Below the pieces are notes generated by a model. That model was not told the DNA's origin and did no database searches. It saw only the letters and a program-made list of their open reading frames with translations. The position numbers and the translations under genes were made by a program. A stretch of 64,000 nt of DNA from NCBI RefSeq assembly GCF_003515775.1, contig NZ_QWEI01000009.1, positions 1 to 64,000 of the forward strand, in the 5' to 3' direction. Positions 22,684-30,546 of this stretch are shown one piece after another. The number at the start of each line of letters is the position of its first letter. Within the stretch, counting starts at the first letter, position 1. This stretch comes from Ureibacillus yapensis. GTDB taxonomy: Bacteria > Bacillota > Bacilli > Bacillales_A > Planococcaceae.

Positions 22684-23589
22684 TCATAAATAGCCCAATT
22701 CCTTGAGGTCCTTGTAAACTATCCAAGAGAACATTTTTCTTCCCTCTCTGTTTAAATGATCTGCATCGATAAAATAATCTTTGTTGTCTGCGAATCTTTG
22801 ATCACGCATATAATTTAAAAAAGGGACATCTAAATTAAGAGCTTCCAAGTACTGAAAAACAAGTCTATTCATTACTTCTTCATTGAAATATTCTTGATAA
22901 GACTGATGTACTGGCTCCATGGTTAATATTACTCTGTAGCCTTTCTCGCTGCAATAATCCACAATCTCTCTTAACTGCTTCACATTCCGTTCAATGTTGT
23001 TGCTTTCAACCGCTTCTCTGTATTGTGCTTCTACTCTCTCATACTTTCTTCCCGAATAGTTTTTGCCGTTATTTGCCCAAGGTTGATGAGAATTCCATTT
23101 AAAGTTTTTCAATTTATCCGAGAGCGCAGAATTAAAACTCCCGCTATTTGTCCCAGGCAAGTACAAGTAACTGTAATAATCCATTAAACGAAACGGTTCA
23201 ATTTCCGTACGATCCAAAACTTTATAATAATTTCCTATGTTCTTGGTCTCTGAATTTGCGAATGTAATTTGAGAGATGGAAACGATCACTATGCCACCAG
23301 GTTTAAGATACTTGCCATACTCTTTCAACAATTTAAAGTCGTACTCAATCGTCTGTGAAGGGAGTGCTAAGTCTAGATGGGACAAACCCGTAGGCTTAAA
23401 ATAATATCCATACATGGAATGCGATGCACCTAGATTGATGATATCAACTGGATATGGATCTTTCTTAAAAGCCAGCATTTCATGGTTTATGTTGTAATCA
23501 TAAGAATGTTTTACAAAGTTATTTACCGGCAGAAATAATAGTAAAACAATAGTAGCGACAATTGTTAACTTAATAAATAAACGTCCCAT
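22684..23589 (-). CDS. Membrane-anchored SGNH-like acyl-transfer protein (DltD/AlgX-like role)
   Basis: The ATG at 23589 follows AAAGGA, giving 301 residues. One N-terminal helix (IKLTIVATIVLLLFLPV) anchors an extracellular domain with INLGASHSMYGYYF (nucleophile block) and DYFIDADHLNREG (Asp-x-x-His block), the SGNH catalytic signatures. It is the last gene of a set with an MBOAT protein, an AMP ligase and a carrier protein. By analogy with DltD it should take an acyl group delivered across the membrane and place it on an envelope polymer. The polymer is unknown. Confidence 0.7.
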   Translation of the reverse strand: MGRLFIKLTIVATIVLLLFLPVNNFVKHSYDYNINHEMLAFKKDPYPVDIINLGASHSMYGYYFKPTGLSHLDLALPSQTIEYDFKLLKEYGKYLKPGGIVIVSISQITFANSETKNIGNYYKVLDRTEIEPFRLMDYYSYLYLPGTNSGSFNSALSDKLKNFKWNSHQPWANNGKNYSGRKYERVEAQYREAVESNNIERNVKQLREIVDYCSEKGYRVILTMEPVHQSYQEYFNEEVMNRLVFQYLEALNLDVPFLNYMRDQRFADNKDYFIDADHLNREGRKMFSWIVYKDLKELGYL

Positions 23590-23681
23590 AGCAAATCCTT
23601 TCAATAGAGTGCTTCTTTTACTTAAATCACCAAATGCTCATGAATAAAACGCAACCAATTCCCATGTAATGTGTATGAAGA

Positions 23682-25133
23682 TTAAAATCCACCATAAACA
23701 AACCCATTTCCCGAAACACCGAAGATAAGGACTGAAACAATGATAAAAATATAAAATGAGAATCTAGCGATAATCGAGCGCTGTGATAGCCATTCCCAGG
23801 TTGAACCATTTTTTCTTTCGATATACTGAAATAGTTGTACAATGATAAAGAATAAAATGAAAATCACTAAATCCAACAGAGAAAATATTTCAAATGCTTT
23901 AATAATTCCCGATGGTCTCCAGGAGCTAATTGTTAAGAAAAGCTTTGCATTTTCAAATGCCTGTGTTATAGAATCCGATCGAAAAAAGACTCTAGAAAAG
24001 CAAACCAGCAGGAAAGTAATTGCAATTTTCACCCATCTATGCAGTACCGGACTTCTATCCAATTGAATAAATGAAACCATTTTTTCACGAGAATTTTTTG
24101 TATAATCTCCAAACACGCGGTAAAATCCATGAATTAGACCCCATAAAACAAAAGTCCAAGCTGCTCCATGCCAAATGCCGCTTACTAAAAAAGTAATCAC
24201 TATTGCAAAATAAATTTCACTTCTCTTCTTTTTTCCCTTACATAATGGGACAAAGATATAGTCCCTTAGCCATGTAGAGAGCGTTATATGCCATCTGCTC
24301 CAAAAATCCGCTATCGAAACTGCAAAGTGCGGTTGCTTAAAGTTTTCTGTTAACTTTATTCCCAGCATTCTTGCGCAACCGATAGCAATGTCACTGCATG
24401 CTGAAAAATCAGCGAACAATTGAATCGAGAATAAAATAGTAGCTAGTACGATTTGTGAACCAGTCGGGTTAGGACTATCAAAAACACTAGATACAATTGG
24501 AGCTAGTCGATCTGCAATTAATGTCTTCTTAAAAAAACCCCATGCAATTCGTTTCATCCCACAGGTTAAATTTTCATAATTCAAACTCTGTTCCACTTTA
24601 AACTGCGGAAGCAATTTCTTGGCACGTTCAATCGGCCCAGCAACCAATTGCGGAAAAAATGCAAAATATATCGAAAAATAGCCATAATGTCTTTCTGCCT
24701 TTTGCTTTCCATAGTAAATATCCACAAGATAACTTACTGCCTGAAATGTATAAAAAGAAATGGCTAATGGCAGGACAATTTCTTGGTATGGTACGCTATA
24801 ATTCAAACCCATAAATTTTGCAATCTCTCGAAGCGAGTCATTTACAAAATTAAAATATTTAAACCAACCGAGAAAAAACAATAATACGGAAATACCAGCA
24901 AGCATGACTTTTTTCTTCTGTTTTTTTGTCTCCTGTCTTTCAATTATAATGCCAGTAAAATAAGTAAAAGCTGTGCTTGCAAGCAGTAACGGTATAAATT
25001 GGATGCTTAAGGTAGCGTAAAAAACGTAACTCGCTCCTAATAATAGAATCCATCTGAATCGATGTGCGATTATATAATAAATACAAACAATTATTGCGAA
25101 AAATAGGAGAAATTCAATTGATATCAAAGTCAT
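23682..25133 (-). CDS. MBOAT-family acyl-export protein (AlgI/DltB-like)
   Basis: The 483-residue polytopic protein (about 11-12 helices) has the MBOAT blocks: LPLAISFYTFQAVSYLVDIYY, FFPQLVAGPIERAKKLLPQF, NFKQPHFAVSIADFWSRWHI and the invariant-His motif VSGIWHGAAWTFVLWG. CAGGTGATTGG precedes the ATG. It is longer than DltB and closer to AlgI/PatA length. It lies 92 bases before the SGNH gene, and 200 bases after the ligase. It probably moves an acyl group from a carrier protein to the outside. Confidence 0.85.
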   Translation of the reverse strand: MTLISIEFLLFFAIIVCIYYIIAHRFRWILLLGASYVFYATLSIQFIPLLLASTAFTYFTGIIIERQETKKQKKKVMLAGISVLLFFLGWFKYFNFVNDSLREIAKFMGLNYSVPYQEIVLPLAISFYTFQAVSYLVDIYYGKQKAERHYGYFSIYFAFFPQLVAGPIERAKKLLPQFKVEQSLNYENLTCGMKRIAWGFFKKTLIADRLAPIVSSVFDSPNPTGSQIVLATILFSIQLFADFSACSDIAIGCARMLGIKLTENFKQPHFAVSIADFWSRWHITLSTWLRDYIFVPLCKGKKKRSEIYFAIVITFLVSGIWHGAAWTFVLWGLIHGFYRVFGDYTKNSREKMVSFIQLDRSPVLHRWVKIAITFLLVCFSRVFFRSDSITQAFENAKLFLTISSWRPSGIIKAFEIFSLLDLVIFILFFIIVQLFQYIERKNGSTWEWLSQRSIIARFSFYIFIIVSVLIFGVSGNGFVYGGF

Positions 25134-25333
25134 CCAATCACCTGATAAAAAATAAACTTAAGATTTTTCATAAAACGAGGCAAAAAATAACCCTAAAGTT
25201 GTCCAAGTTACGTGAAACCCTGAAATGTATCGTCGAAACGCTTAAGAACTAATAAACTATTTACTAATGTAGGATTCACGTTATTTCAATGTTTCACCTA
25301 GAAGCTGGCACAGTCAGCTTCAGATCTCAGTTT
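25134..25333 (-). other. Intercistronic gap in the Dlt-like set
   Basis: No ORF. A short stem (GAAGCTG, 7-base loop, CAGCTTC) at 25301-25321 follows the ligase stop without a T-run, so it looks like an RNA processing or stability element, not a terminator. Confidence 0.4.
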
Positions 25334-26782
25334 TTAAAGTTTTGTCGCGTATATCAAATTCCCTGTTACAGGTTCAGGCGATTGTAATTGATTCATATTA
25401 GGCAACTTAGAATAGAGGATTTTTCCAAAATGATTACGTGGGATTTCCTCAATTTTCATAACCTTAAAGCCTTTTAAGTTTAATTTTTCCTTAATTATTT
25501 TTTTAATTTGAACAGAATCATCTTTTAATGTGTAAATATATAGGTGGTCATCCGTCCCAGCGCAGATACAATCATATCCATGCTCATTTAAAAGTCCTTC
25601 AACTTCATCAAGACTGATACGGTTTCCATAGACTTTAATCATCCTTTTGATTCGGCCAGTTATAAAAAAATACCCATCCTGATCGAAGTAAGCCATATCA
25701 CCTGTACGCAAAATACCGTTGTTCTCATCTTTTTTCGAAAGATCGAATAACGATTCAGCATACCCCAAAGAAACATTCTCTCCTATGTATATCAATTCGC
25801 CGATTACATTAGGCGCTGTTATTTTGTTGCCATTGTCATCTTGCAGAATCAGTTTTCCACCTGGAATGGCAATGCCAATACTTCCCGCTTTCTCAAGACT
25901 CTTATCATATGGTAAATAAGTCATCCGCGCCGTTGCTTCAGTTTGCCCATACATGGTAAAAAATTGTATCCCTTTCCGGTTACATACTTCAGAAAATTTT
26001 CTCGATAGCATTGGGCTTAATTTTCCACCTGCTTGAGTTAGTTTTTTTAAACTTGGAAGATTAAACTCTTCAAAATTCAACCTGTCAAGCATCTCATATA
26101 CAAAAGGAACTCCTCCAAAAGTTGTTGCTCGCTGCCCTCTACATAATTCCCAAAAATCTTTAGTCATGATAGATGCATCCGTTACAATTATTGTCGCTCC
26201 GCATATCAAATGACTATTGATGATAGAAAGACCATAGGAGTAATTCATTGGAAGTGTTGTTATAGGTTTATCATCTGCATTGATGTCAAGGTACCTAGCT
26301 ATTGATTCAGCATTTTTGAAAATATTCTCATAACTTAAGCGAACAAATTTGGGACTCCCAGTACTCCCGGAGGTTGTTAATAGAAGCGCAAGATGTTCAT
26401 GAAGATTATGCTGGAATGGTGTCCGACGTTTAAATAAGGTGTAATCTCCAAAAACAAATGAACGATCCATTGATTTTAATAGGTCTTGATTATCACTTCT
26501 CGCCCAAATATACGTAGGCTTATAAAGGTTAATCAGTCTTCGCAGCCGATCAATATGTATGGATGCATCCAAAAGTACAGGTACAACACCACCCCTGATA
26601 AAGCCCACGTAGCCAAATAAAGACTCTTTATTATTAGAACATAAACAAAAAACGAGCGTTCTTTCACCTACTTCACGGCAGATAGCATCAGCAATTTCCA
26701 CCATTTCAAAGTAAGAATAATTTCGTTCAGCATATACCGCGGTGCGGTTCCCAAACTCCTCAATTTTTTTGAAACTGTTCAT
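25334..26782 (-). CDS. AMP-forming acyl/aminoacyl ligase (DltA-like)
   Basis: The 482-residue adenylate-forming enzyme has the P-loop LLLTTSGSTGSPKFVRLSYE, FFTMYGQTEATARM, GELIYIGENVSLGYA, the hinge-region ILRTGDMAYFDQDGYFFITG, GRIKRMIKVYGNRI, and a C-terminal IPRNHFGKILYSKL with the catalytic Lys. It should activate a carboxylic or amino acid with ATP and load it on the carrier protein encoded immediately upstream, whose stop it overlaps by one base (TAATG). The substrate pocket cannot be read safely; D-alanine is not assured. Confidence 0.82.
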   Translation of the reverse strand: MNSFKKIEEFGNRTAVYAERNYSYFEMVEIADAICREVGERTLVFCLCSNNKESLFGYVGFIRGGVVPVLLDASIHIDRLRRLINLYKPTYIWARSDNQDLLKSMDRSFVFGDYTLFKRRTPFQHNLHEHLALLLTTSGSTGSPKFVRLSYENIFKNAESIARYLDINADDKPITTLPMNYSYGLSIINSHLICGATIIVTDASIMTKDFWELCRGQRATTFGGVPFVYEMLDRLNFEEFNLPSLKKLTQAGGKLSPMLSRKFSEVCNRKGIQFFTMYGQTEATARMTYLPYDKSLEKAGSIGIAIPGGKLILQDDNGNKITAPNVIGELIYIGENVSLGYAESLFDLSKKDENNGILRTGDMAYFDQDGYFFITGRIKRMIKVYGNRISLDEVEGLLNEHGYDCICAGTDDHLYIYTLKDDSVQIKKIIKEKLNLKGFKVMKIEEIPRNHFGKILYSKLPNMNQLQSPEPVTGNLIYATKL

Positions 26783-27027
26783 TAATCAAAGTCCACTCCC
26801 AATCGTTTCAAGATCTCTATTCCTGACATATAAGAATTGAACTCAGTAATCCATTCAGAATCTATTGAGACATCAAAAACATCCTCCATTTCAGAAATCA
26901 GTGTCATATGTCCAATTGAATCCCATTCTCTTGTTACTCCAAGCGCTAAATCTTCACTTACATCATCTTCCTCTAAATCCAGCACAGCTATAAATGCATT
27001 TCTATACTTTTCGATATTTTTCATCAT
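26782..27027 (-). CDS. Acyl/peptidyl carrier protein (DltC-like)
   Basis: The 81-residue four-helix carrier contains EWDSIGHMTLISEMEDVFDV; the Ser in DSIGHM is the phosphopantetheine attachment site. It is acidic throughout, as usual. It is the first gene of the set and overlaps the ligase by one base. Tandem ATGs follow AAAGGGTG. A Fur box lies about 100 bases upstream, so the set is probably repressed by iron. Confidence 0.88.
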   Translation of the reverse strand: MMKNIEKYRNAFIAVLDLEEDDVSEDLALGVTREWDSIGHMTLISEMEDVFDVSIDSEWITEFNSYMSGIEILKRLGVDFD

Positions 27028-27128
27028 TTACACCCTTTCAATTCTGTATGAAGAGCTTGTTAGCAAATTAGTTTCTATATCTAACAAATTTTTTGGGTCT
27101 ACTAATTAGCATTTTCAATCCCCTTATT

Positions 27129-27147
27129 GATAACGATAATCATTTTC
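27129..27147. promoter_or_regulatory. Fur box upstream of the Dlt-like set
   Basis: GATAACGATAATCATTTTC matches GATAATGATAATCATTATC at 17 of 19 positions. It lies 101 bases before the carrier-protein gene, and no other gene starts nearby: the next plus-strand gene begins at 27654. Confidence 0.8.
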
Positions 27148-27653
27148 ATAATGATTCTAGCATATCACTTTTCTATAGGTCAATAAGTATTACAGGAGAG
27201 AATCTTTGCAACGAAAATCCCATCGCCCGTCAACAGAAAAAAGCGCTTCCCTTATTCATGGAAAGCGCCCGTTTGTTGAAGTTTGTTATTCAATTAAAGC
27301 ACAAGTTAGTTTAATAAAAGTTACATAAACTCTCACTTATCTACATTCAAAAAGGACAAATTCTTTTAGAGCCAATGACGAATAGGCGTTATTACAATAA
27401 ATTCAAATCTTACCGCAATATAACTACCACGTTAATCATTCCTCATAACTTTATTCATTTCGAAGCTATCTGAATTCTTTATCTTTTTAAACAAGAACCT
27501 TCTCTTCTGTGTTGCTTAATTAATTTTATTGGGTTTTGGATACAAACCTAGATTATAAACGCCATGAAAAGGGAAAAGGATTTTGTATAAAGGATAAAAT
27601 TGTCCGATACAAACTATACTAACTGTACATGAAATGGGCCGGAGGTGATAAAG
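27148..27653. other. Gene-free stretch
   Basis: Holds an R1-type repeat at 27237-27280 and otherwise AT-rich sequence with no supported gene or terminator. Confidence 0.4.
27237..27280 (-). repeat. R1 repeat copy
   Basis: AAAAAGCGCTTCCCTTATTC then GGAAAGCGCCCGTTTGTTGA. It is one of the copies not adjacent to the 3' end of a minus-strand gene. Confidence 0.55.
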
Positions 27654-27851
27654 TTGACCGACCTAACAATGAGGGAATTGGCATTTATTGAAGATGAAAT
27701 CCGCGCAGAGGAAATTACTGCAAAAACCATGAATTGGTGTGCAGCACAATGCAAAGATGCGGAGCTTAGAAGAATTTTAGAGGAGATGGCTGAAACACAC
27801 CAGTTAAAAGTTGCGGACCTCTCTCGATATCTAAACCATAACTTAAAATGA
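27654..27851 (+). CDS. Small CotF-related spore protein
   Basis: A TTG start at 27654 follows GGAGGTGATAAAG, giving 65 residues. The sequence is helical: MTDLTMRELAFIEDEIRAEE, then MNWCAAQCKDAELRRILEEM and HQLKVADLSRYLN. This resembles one half of the ferritin-like CotF domain. It is followed after ten bases by a clear CotF-domain gene, so the two form a small spore-coat operon. Confidence 0.7.
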   Translation: MTDLTMRELAFIEDEIRAEEITAKTMNWCAAQCKDAELRRILEEMAETHQLKVADLSRYLNHNLK

Positions 27852-27861
27852 GGTGGACCTT

Positions 27862-28155
27862 ATGCCAAATAATATTGCTGGGCGCGGCCTAACAGACAGG
27901 GAGATGCTACAGCTTAGCCTTGAGTTGGAGAAGGGACGTTGCCGAAGCATTGCCAACACTATGCTGGAAACCACGCATAATGAGCTGCGGGAAGTATATG
28001 TACAATGTTTTGAAAACGCCCGCTCCAACCATGTTCAGCTTTTTGAAATAATGAACAATAAAGGCTGGTACAAAACCGAGCTGGCTTCCAAGGAGCAAAT
28101 CAGCAAAGTACAGGAACTGATGCAGAATAACCTGCATCCAGACGACCAATTTTAA
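27862..28155 (+). CDS. CotF-domain spore coat protein
   Basis: The ATG at 27862 is preceded by GAGGTGG; 97 residues. The helical domain contains GLTDREMLQLSLELEKGR, then TTHNELREVYVQCFENAR and LFEIMNNKGWYKTE, the hallmark of the Coat_F family. CotF is an inner-coat protein in B. subtilis; shorter relatives are common in Bacillales. It is the second gene of a two-gene operon ending in a strong terminator. Confidence 0.85.
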   Translation: MPNNIAGRGLTDREMLQLSLELEKGRCRSIANTMLETTHNELREVYVQCFENARSNHVQLFEIMNNKGWYKTELASKEQISKVQELMQNNLHPDDQF

Positions 28156-28163
28156 ATTGCCCC

Positions 28164-28195
28164 AAAGCGTACAAATCTGTACGCTTTATTTTTTT
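28164..28195 (+). terminator. Intrinsic terminator of the CotF operon
   Basis: AAAGCGTACA, loop AATC, TGTACGCTTT, then ATTTTTTT. Confidence 0.85.
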
Positions 28196-28256
28196 GTGCG
28201 CCTACGCGTAAAAGAATCAGGCTTAAATAATTTCAATCTTTCTTATCCTTAAACAG

Positions 28257-29045
28257 CTAATAAATTTTCGATACAAAGCGATGGACGTTATTATTAAAAA
28301 CGTGCGGCTGGCAGAGATTGCTTGGATCAAAAGAATCTCCAATAATCTGCAACTCCGAATTTTTTACATAACGCGCTACCTGCTGCATCATCTGAACGCC
28401 CAATTTCGTATGGTCCCCCACTAAGCAAAGGGCTGGAGCTTCTAAATCCGATAACTGTTCATTGAAGCTTATTCGATTGATTGCATTACGCTGGATTTTT
28501 ACTTCATCTCTTCTCAGATTGAGCATCATCCTTTCCATTTCCGCGCAAGCCAGTGGCCATTTTTTATACGAGGATTTCATTAATTGGGCCAGCCATTTTT
28601 TCGGCAAATTTAAAATCCAGGTCTGGTTCGCCCCAATCATGGCGAGTAATTTTGGCAAGGAATCAATGGATGTATCACAAAAACTGTCCACTATCACCAA
28701 TGCCTTCACGGTCCGGGGGTATGTAATCGCGAACTTTTGAACCAACACACCGCCATAGGAGACGCCAACAAAGATGGCAGCATCAACCTGCAAAAAATCA
28801 AGAAGTTCTTTTAGTTCATTGGATTGTATGTCCAATATCTCTTTGGCCGGACAGTCGAGTTTTCCGGACTTTCCATTTCCTCTTAAATCAATTACAATCA
28901 CTTGGAAAAATTTTTTAAAATACTCTACCTGGGGTTCAAACATGGTGGAAGAGGCACCTAATCCATGTATGAATACAAGAGGTCTCCCTTCTCCATAAAC
29001 TTCATAAAACAGTTTCATACCATCCTTTGTCCCTAAATAAGGCAT
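28257..29045 (-). CDS. Alpha/beta hydrolase, catalytic histidine in doubt
   Basis: The ATG at 29045 has GGTGGGGGAGAA ahead; 262 residues. The fold is clear: PLVFIHGLGASSTMF (oxyanion loop), VIVIDLRGNGKSGK, and the nucleophile elbow GVSYGGV. ALCLVGDHTKLG is the usual acidic strand. In most relatives the last block is GxGHxPxxEQP; here it is IIGDSFDPSNLCQP, so the expected His is Phe. A His three residues later (QPHVF) might substitute. The enzyme may be altered or inactive. Monocistronic. Confidence 0.75.
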   Translation of the reverse strand: MPYLGTKDGMKLFYEVYGEGRPLVFIHGLGASSTMFEPQVEYFKKFFQVIVIDLRGNGKSGKLDCPAKEILDIQSNELKELLDFLQVDAAIFVGVSYGGVLVQKFAITYPRTVKALVIVDSFCDTSIDSLPKLLAMIGANQTWILNLPKKWLAQLMKSSYKKWPLACAEMERMMLNLRRDEVKIQRNAINRISFNEQLSDLEAPALCLVGDHTKLGVQMMQQVARYVKNSELQIIGDSFDPSNLCQPHVFNNNVHRFVSKIY

Positions 29046-29250
29046 TTCTCCCCCACCTTCACACAAAAAATGATGATCTTTCAAACTTAACTCCAATACT
29101 TATAAATTCATATCAACACAAAATTTCCAATTTATCTATTTTAATTTTAATGCACTTGGTTTAGAAGAAACATCAGTATACTCCCAAGTCACGGATTGCT
29201 CCAGTCCTGGATTGCATTCCATTATCTCCCGCTTTCGGCATTATTCTAAA

Positions 29251-29278
29251 ACCTTTTTCCTCCCTCATACATATAGTA
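29251..29278 (+). promoter_or_regulatory. Candidate sigma-K promoter of ymaF
   Basis: AC (29251-29252), 17 bases, then CATATAGTA (29270-29278) fit the sigma-K pattern AC-N15-17-CATAnnnTA, 28 bases before the start codon. Confidence 0.4.
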
Positions 29279-29306
29279 TAAAAAAAGCTAAAAAGGAGTT
29301 TATTTA

Positions 29307-29687
29307 TTGGAAATCCCTGTTTCTGGTTTTATGGTTCATTCTGATGATTCCGATCCGATGCATTCCCACCAACTTCTTATTACACAGTGGGATGGAAGAC
29401 CCGTGCCTGCCCATGTCCACGAATTCAGAGGTGTCACTTCTTTTAATGCAGGGCATAATCACAAGTATGCCGGAACTACAGAACCTGCCCCAAGCGGAGT
29501 ACCACACACTCATAGATACTTTACTTTCACCTCGATAGATGATCGACATCAACATGAAATTCGCGGTGTTACTGGTCCCGCCATCCCTCTTCCTAATGGC
29601 GGTCATTATCATGAATTCAGCGGTTTTACTACTGTGGATGGTGCACATCCCCATAAACACAGTTATCGAGGAAACACAAGTCTATAA
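29307..29687 (+). CDS. ymaF: YmaF family histidine-rich protein
   Basis: A TTG start follows AAAAGGAG. The 126-residue protein has four repeats of the form H-x-H-x-F-x-G-x-T: PAHVHEFRGVT, GHNHKYAGTT, DRHQHEIRGVT and GHYHEFSGFT, with PHPHKHSYRG-like sequence at the end. That is the YmaF family. The histidine pairs suggest metal binding; the function is unknown. A sigma-K-like promoter points to late mother-cell expression. Confidence 0.85.
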   Translation: MEIPVSGFMVHSDDSDPMHSHQLLITQWDGRPVPAHVHEFRGVTSFNAGHNHKYAGTTEPAPSGVPHTHRYFTFTSIDDRHQHEIRGVTGPAIPLPNGGHYHEFSGFTTVDGAHPHKHSYRGNTSL

Positions 29688-29761
29688 TACGGTTATCTAG
29701 CTCGCTATTTATAAAAAGCTTTAATTTAAAACAAGTATAATTTATTTTAATCATTCTTAAA

Positions 29762-29789
29762 CAACCCCTTTGGACTTCCAAAGGGGTTG
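29762..29789. terminator. Stem-loop downstream of ymaF
   Basis: CAACCCCTTTGG, loop ACTT, CCAAAGGGGTTG is a perfect stem, but it has no long T-run. Confidence 0.55.
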
Positions 29790-29823
29790 CTTACTAAACA
29801 TCATAAATTTATTGGCACCATAG

Positions 29824-29853
29824 AAAAACACCTAACTGTTTATTAGGTGTTTT
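29824..29853. terminator. Terminator of the Fe(III) ABC operon
   Basis: AAAAACACCTAA pairs with TTAGGTGTTTT around a 6-7 base loop, T-rich on both sides; 55 bases after the minus-strand ATPase stop. Confidence 0.7.
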
Positions 29854-29907
29854 CATAAGATGAAAGCTTCGCAGAACAATATTGGTGCAATCATTCGCCA
29901 TATTCCC

Positions 29908-30546
29908 TTAACCCAGCACAACACTGCGATTGCATATCGCTGCAACATCATTTCGATCATGTGTCACTATAATACAAGTCATGTTGGCGTTATTCAAAAT
30001 TACCCCAAGCTCTTCCCTGATTGCTTCTCTCAAGTCCGCATCCAAGTTACTGAATGGTTCATCCATCAACAAGATGCTGGGTTGCGGTGCAAGCGCTCTG
30101 GCAAGCGCAACCCTTTGCTGCTGCCCTCCACTCAATTCATGTGGGTAGCGATTGGAAAAGTTTTTCAACTGGACAAGATCCAACATTTCATCCAAACGCT
30201 GTTTTCTCTCATTTCGAGGCATCCGGGACAACCCGAAAAGTATATTATTTTTCACTGTCATATGAGGAAACAGAGCATAGTCTTGAAATACCATGCCTAC
30301 TCCCCGTTCTTCTGGATGAAGGTAAACACCATCATTTACTACCGTCGTTCCTGCTACTTTTATGCTTCCTTTCAAGGGCATTTCCAAGCCGGCTATCAAT
30401 CGAAGCAGTGTACTTTTTCCACTTCCGCTGCGCCCTAAAATCCCGACAATTTCACCCTGTTCCATGGAAAAGGAAAAATCCTTAATGACCGGATCTTCTT
30501 TTTTTGAATAGGAAAAAGCAAGTTTTTCAATCTCCAAGATACTCAT
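29908..30546 (-). CDS. Fe(III) ABC transporter ATPase, C-terminally short
   Basis: The 212-residue protein has a complete nucleotide-binding core: GRSGSGKST (Walker A), VFQDYALFPHMTV (Q-loop), LSGGQQQRVALARAL (signature), ILLMDEPFSNLD (Walker B) and VTHDRND (H-loop). It stops at CNRSVVLG. FbpC/PotA-type ATPases run to about 340 residues with a TOBE domain; here it is absent. In a shifted frame the next bases read KGIWRMIAPILF, loosely like the usual continuation, so a frameshift and loss of the 3' part is possible. Overlaps the permease stop by one base. Confidence 0.8.
   Translation of the reverse strand: MSILEIEKLAFSYSKKEDPVIKDFSFSMEQGEIVGILGRSGSGKSTLLRLIAGLEMPLKGSIKVAGTTVVNDGVYLHPEERGVGMVFQDYALFPHMTVKNNILFGLSRMPRNERKQRLDEMLDLVQLKNFSNRYPHELSGGQQQRVALARALAPQPSILLMDEPFSNLDADLREAIREELGVILNNANMTCIIVTHDRNDVAAICNRSVVLG

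Noticed and set aside
29304-29660. 118-codon minus-strand ORF opposite ymaF
   Set aside because: Shadow of the His-rich repeats of ymaF.
30054-30485. 143-codon plus-strand ORF within the ABC operon
   Set aside because: Antisense to a clear ATPase gene; no start signal.
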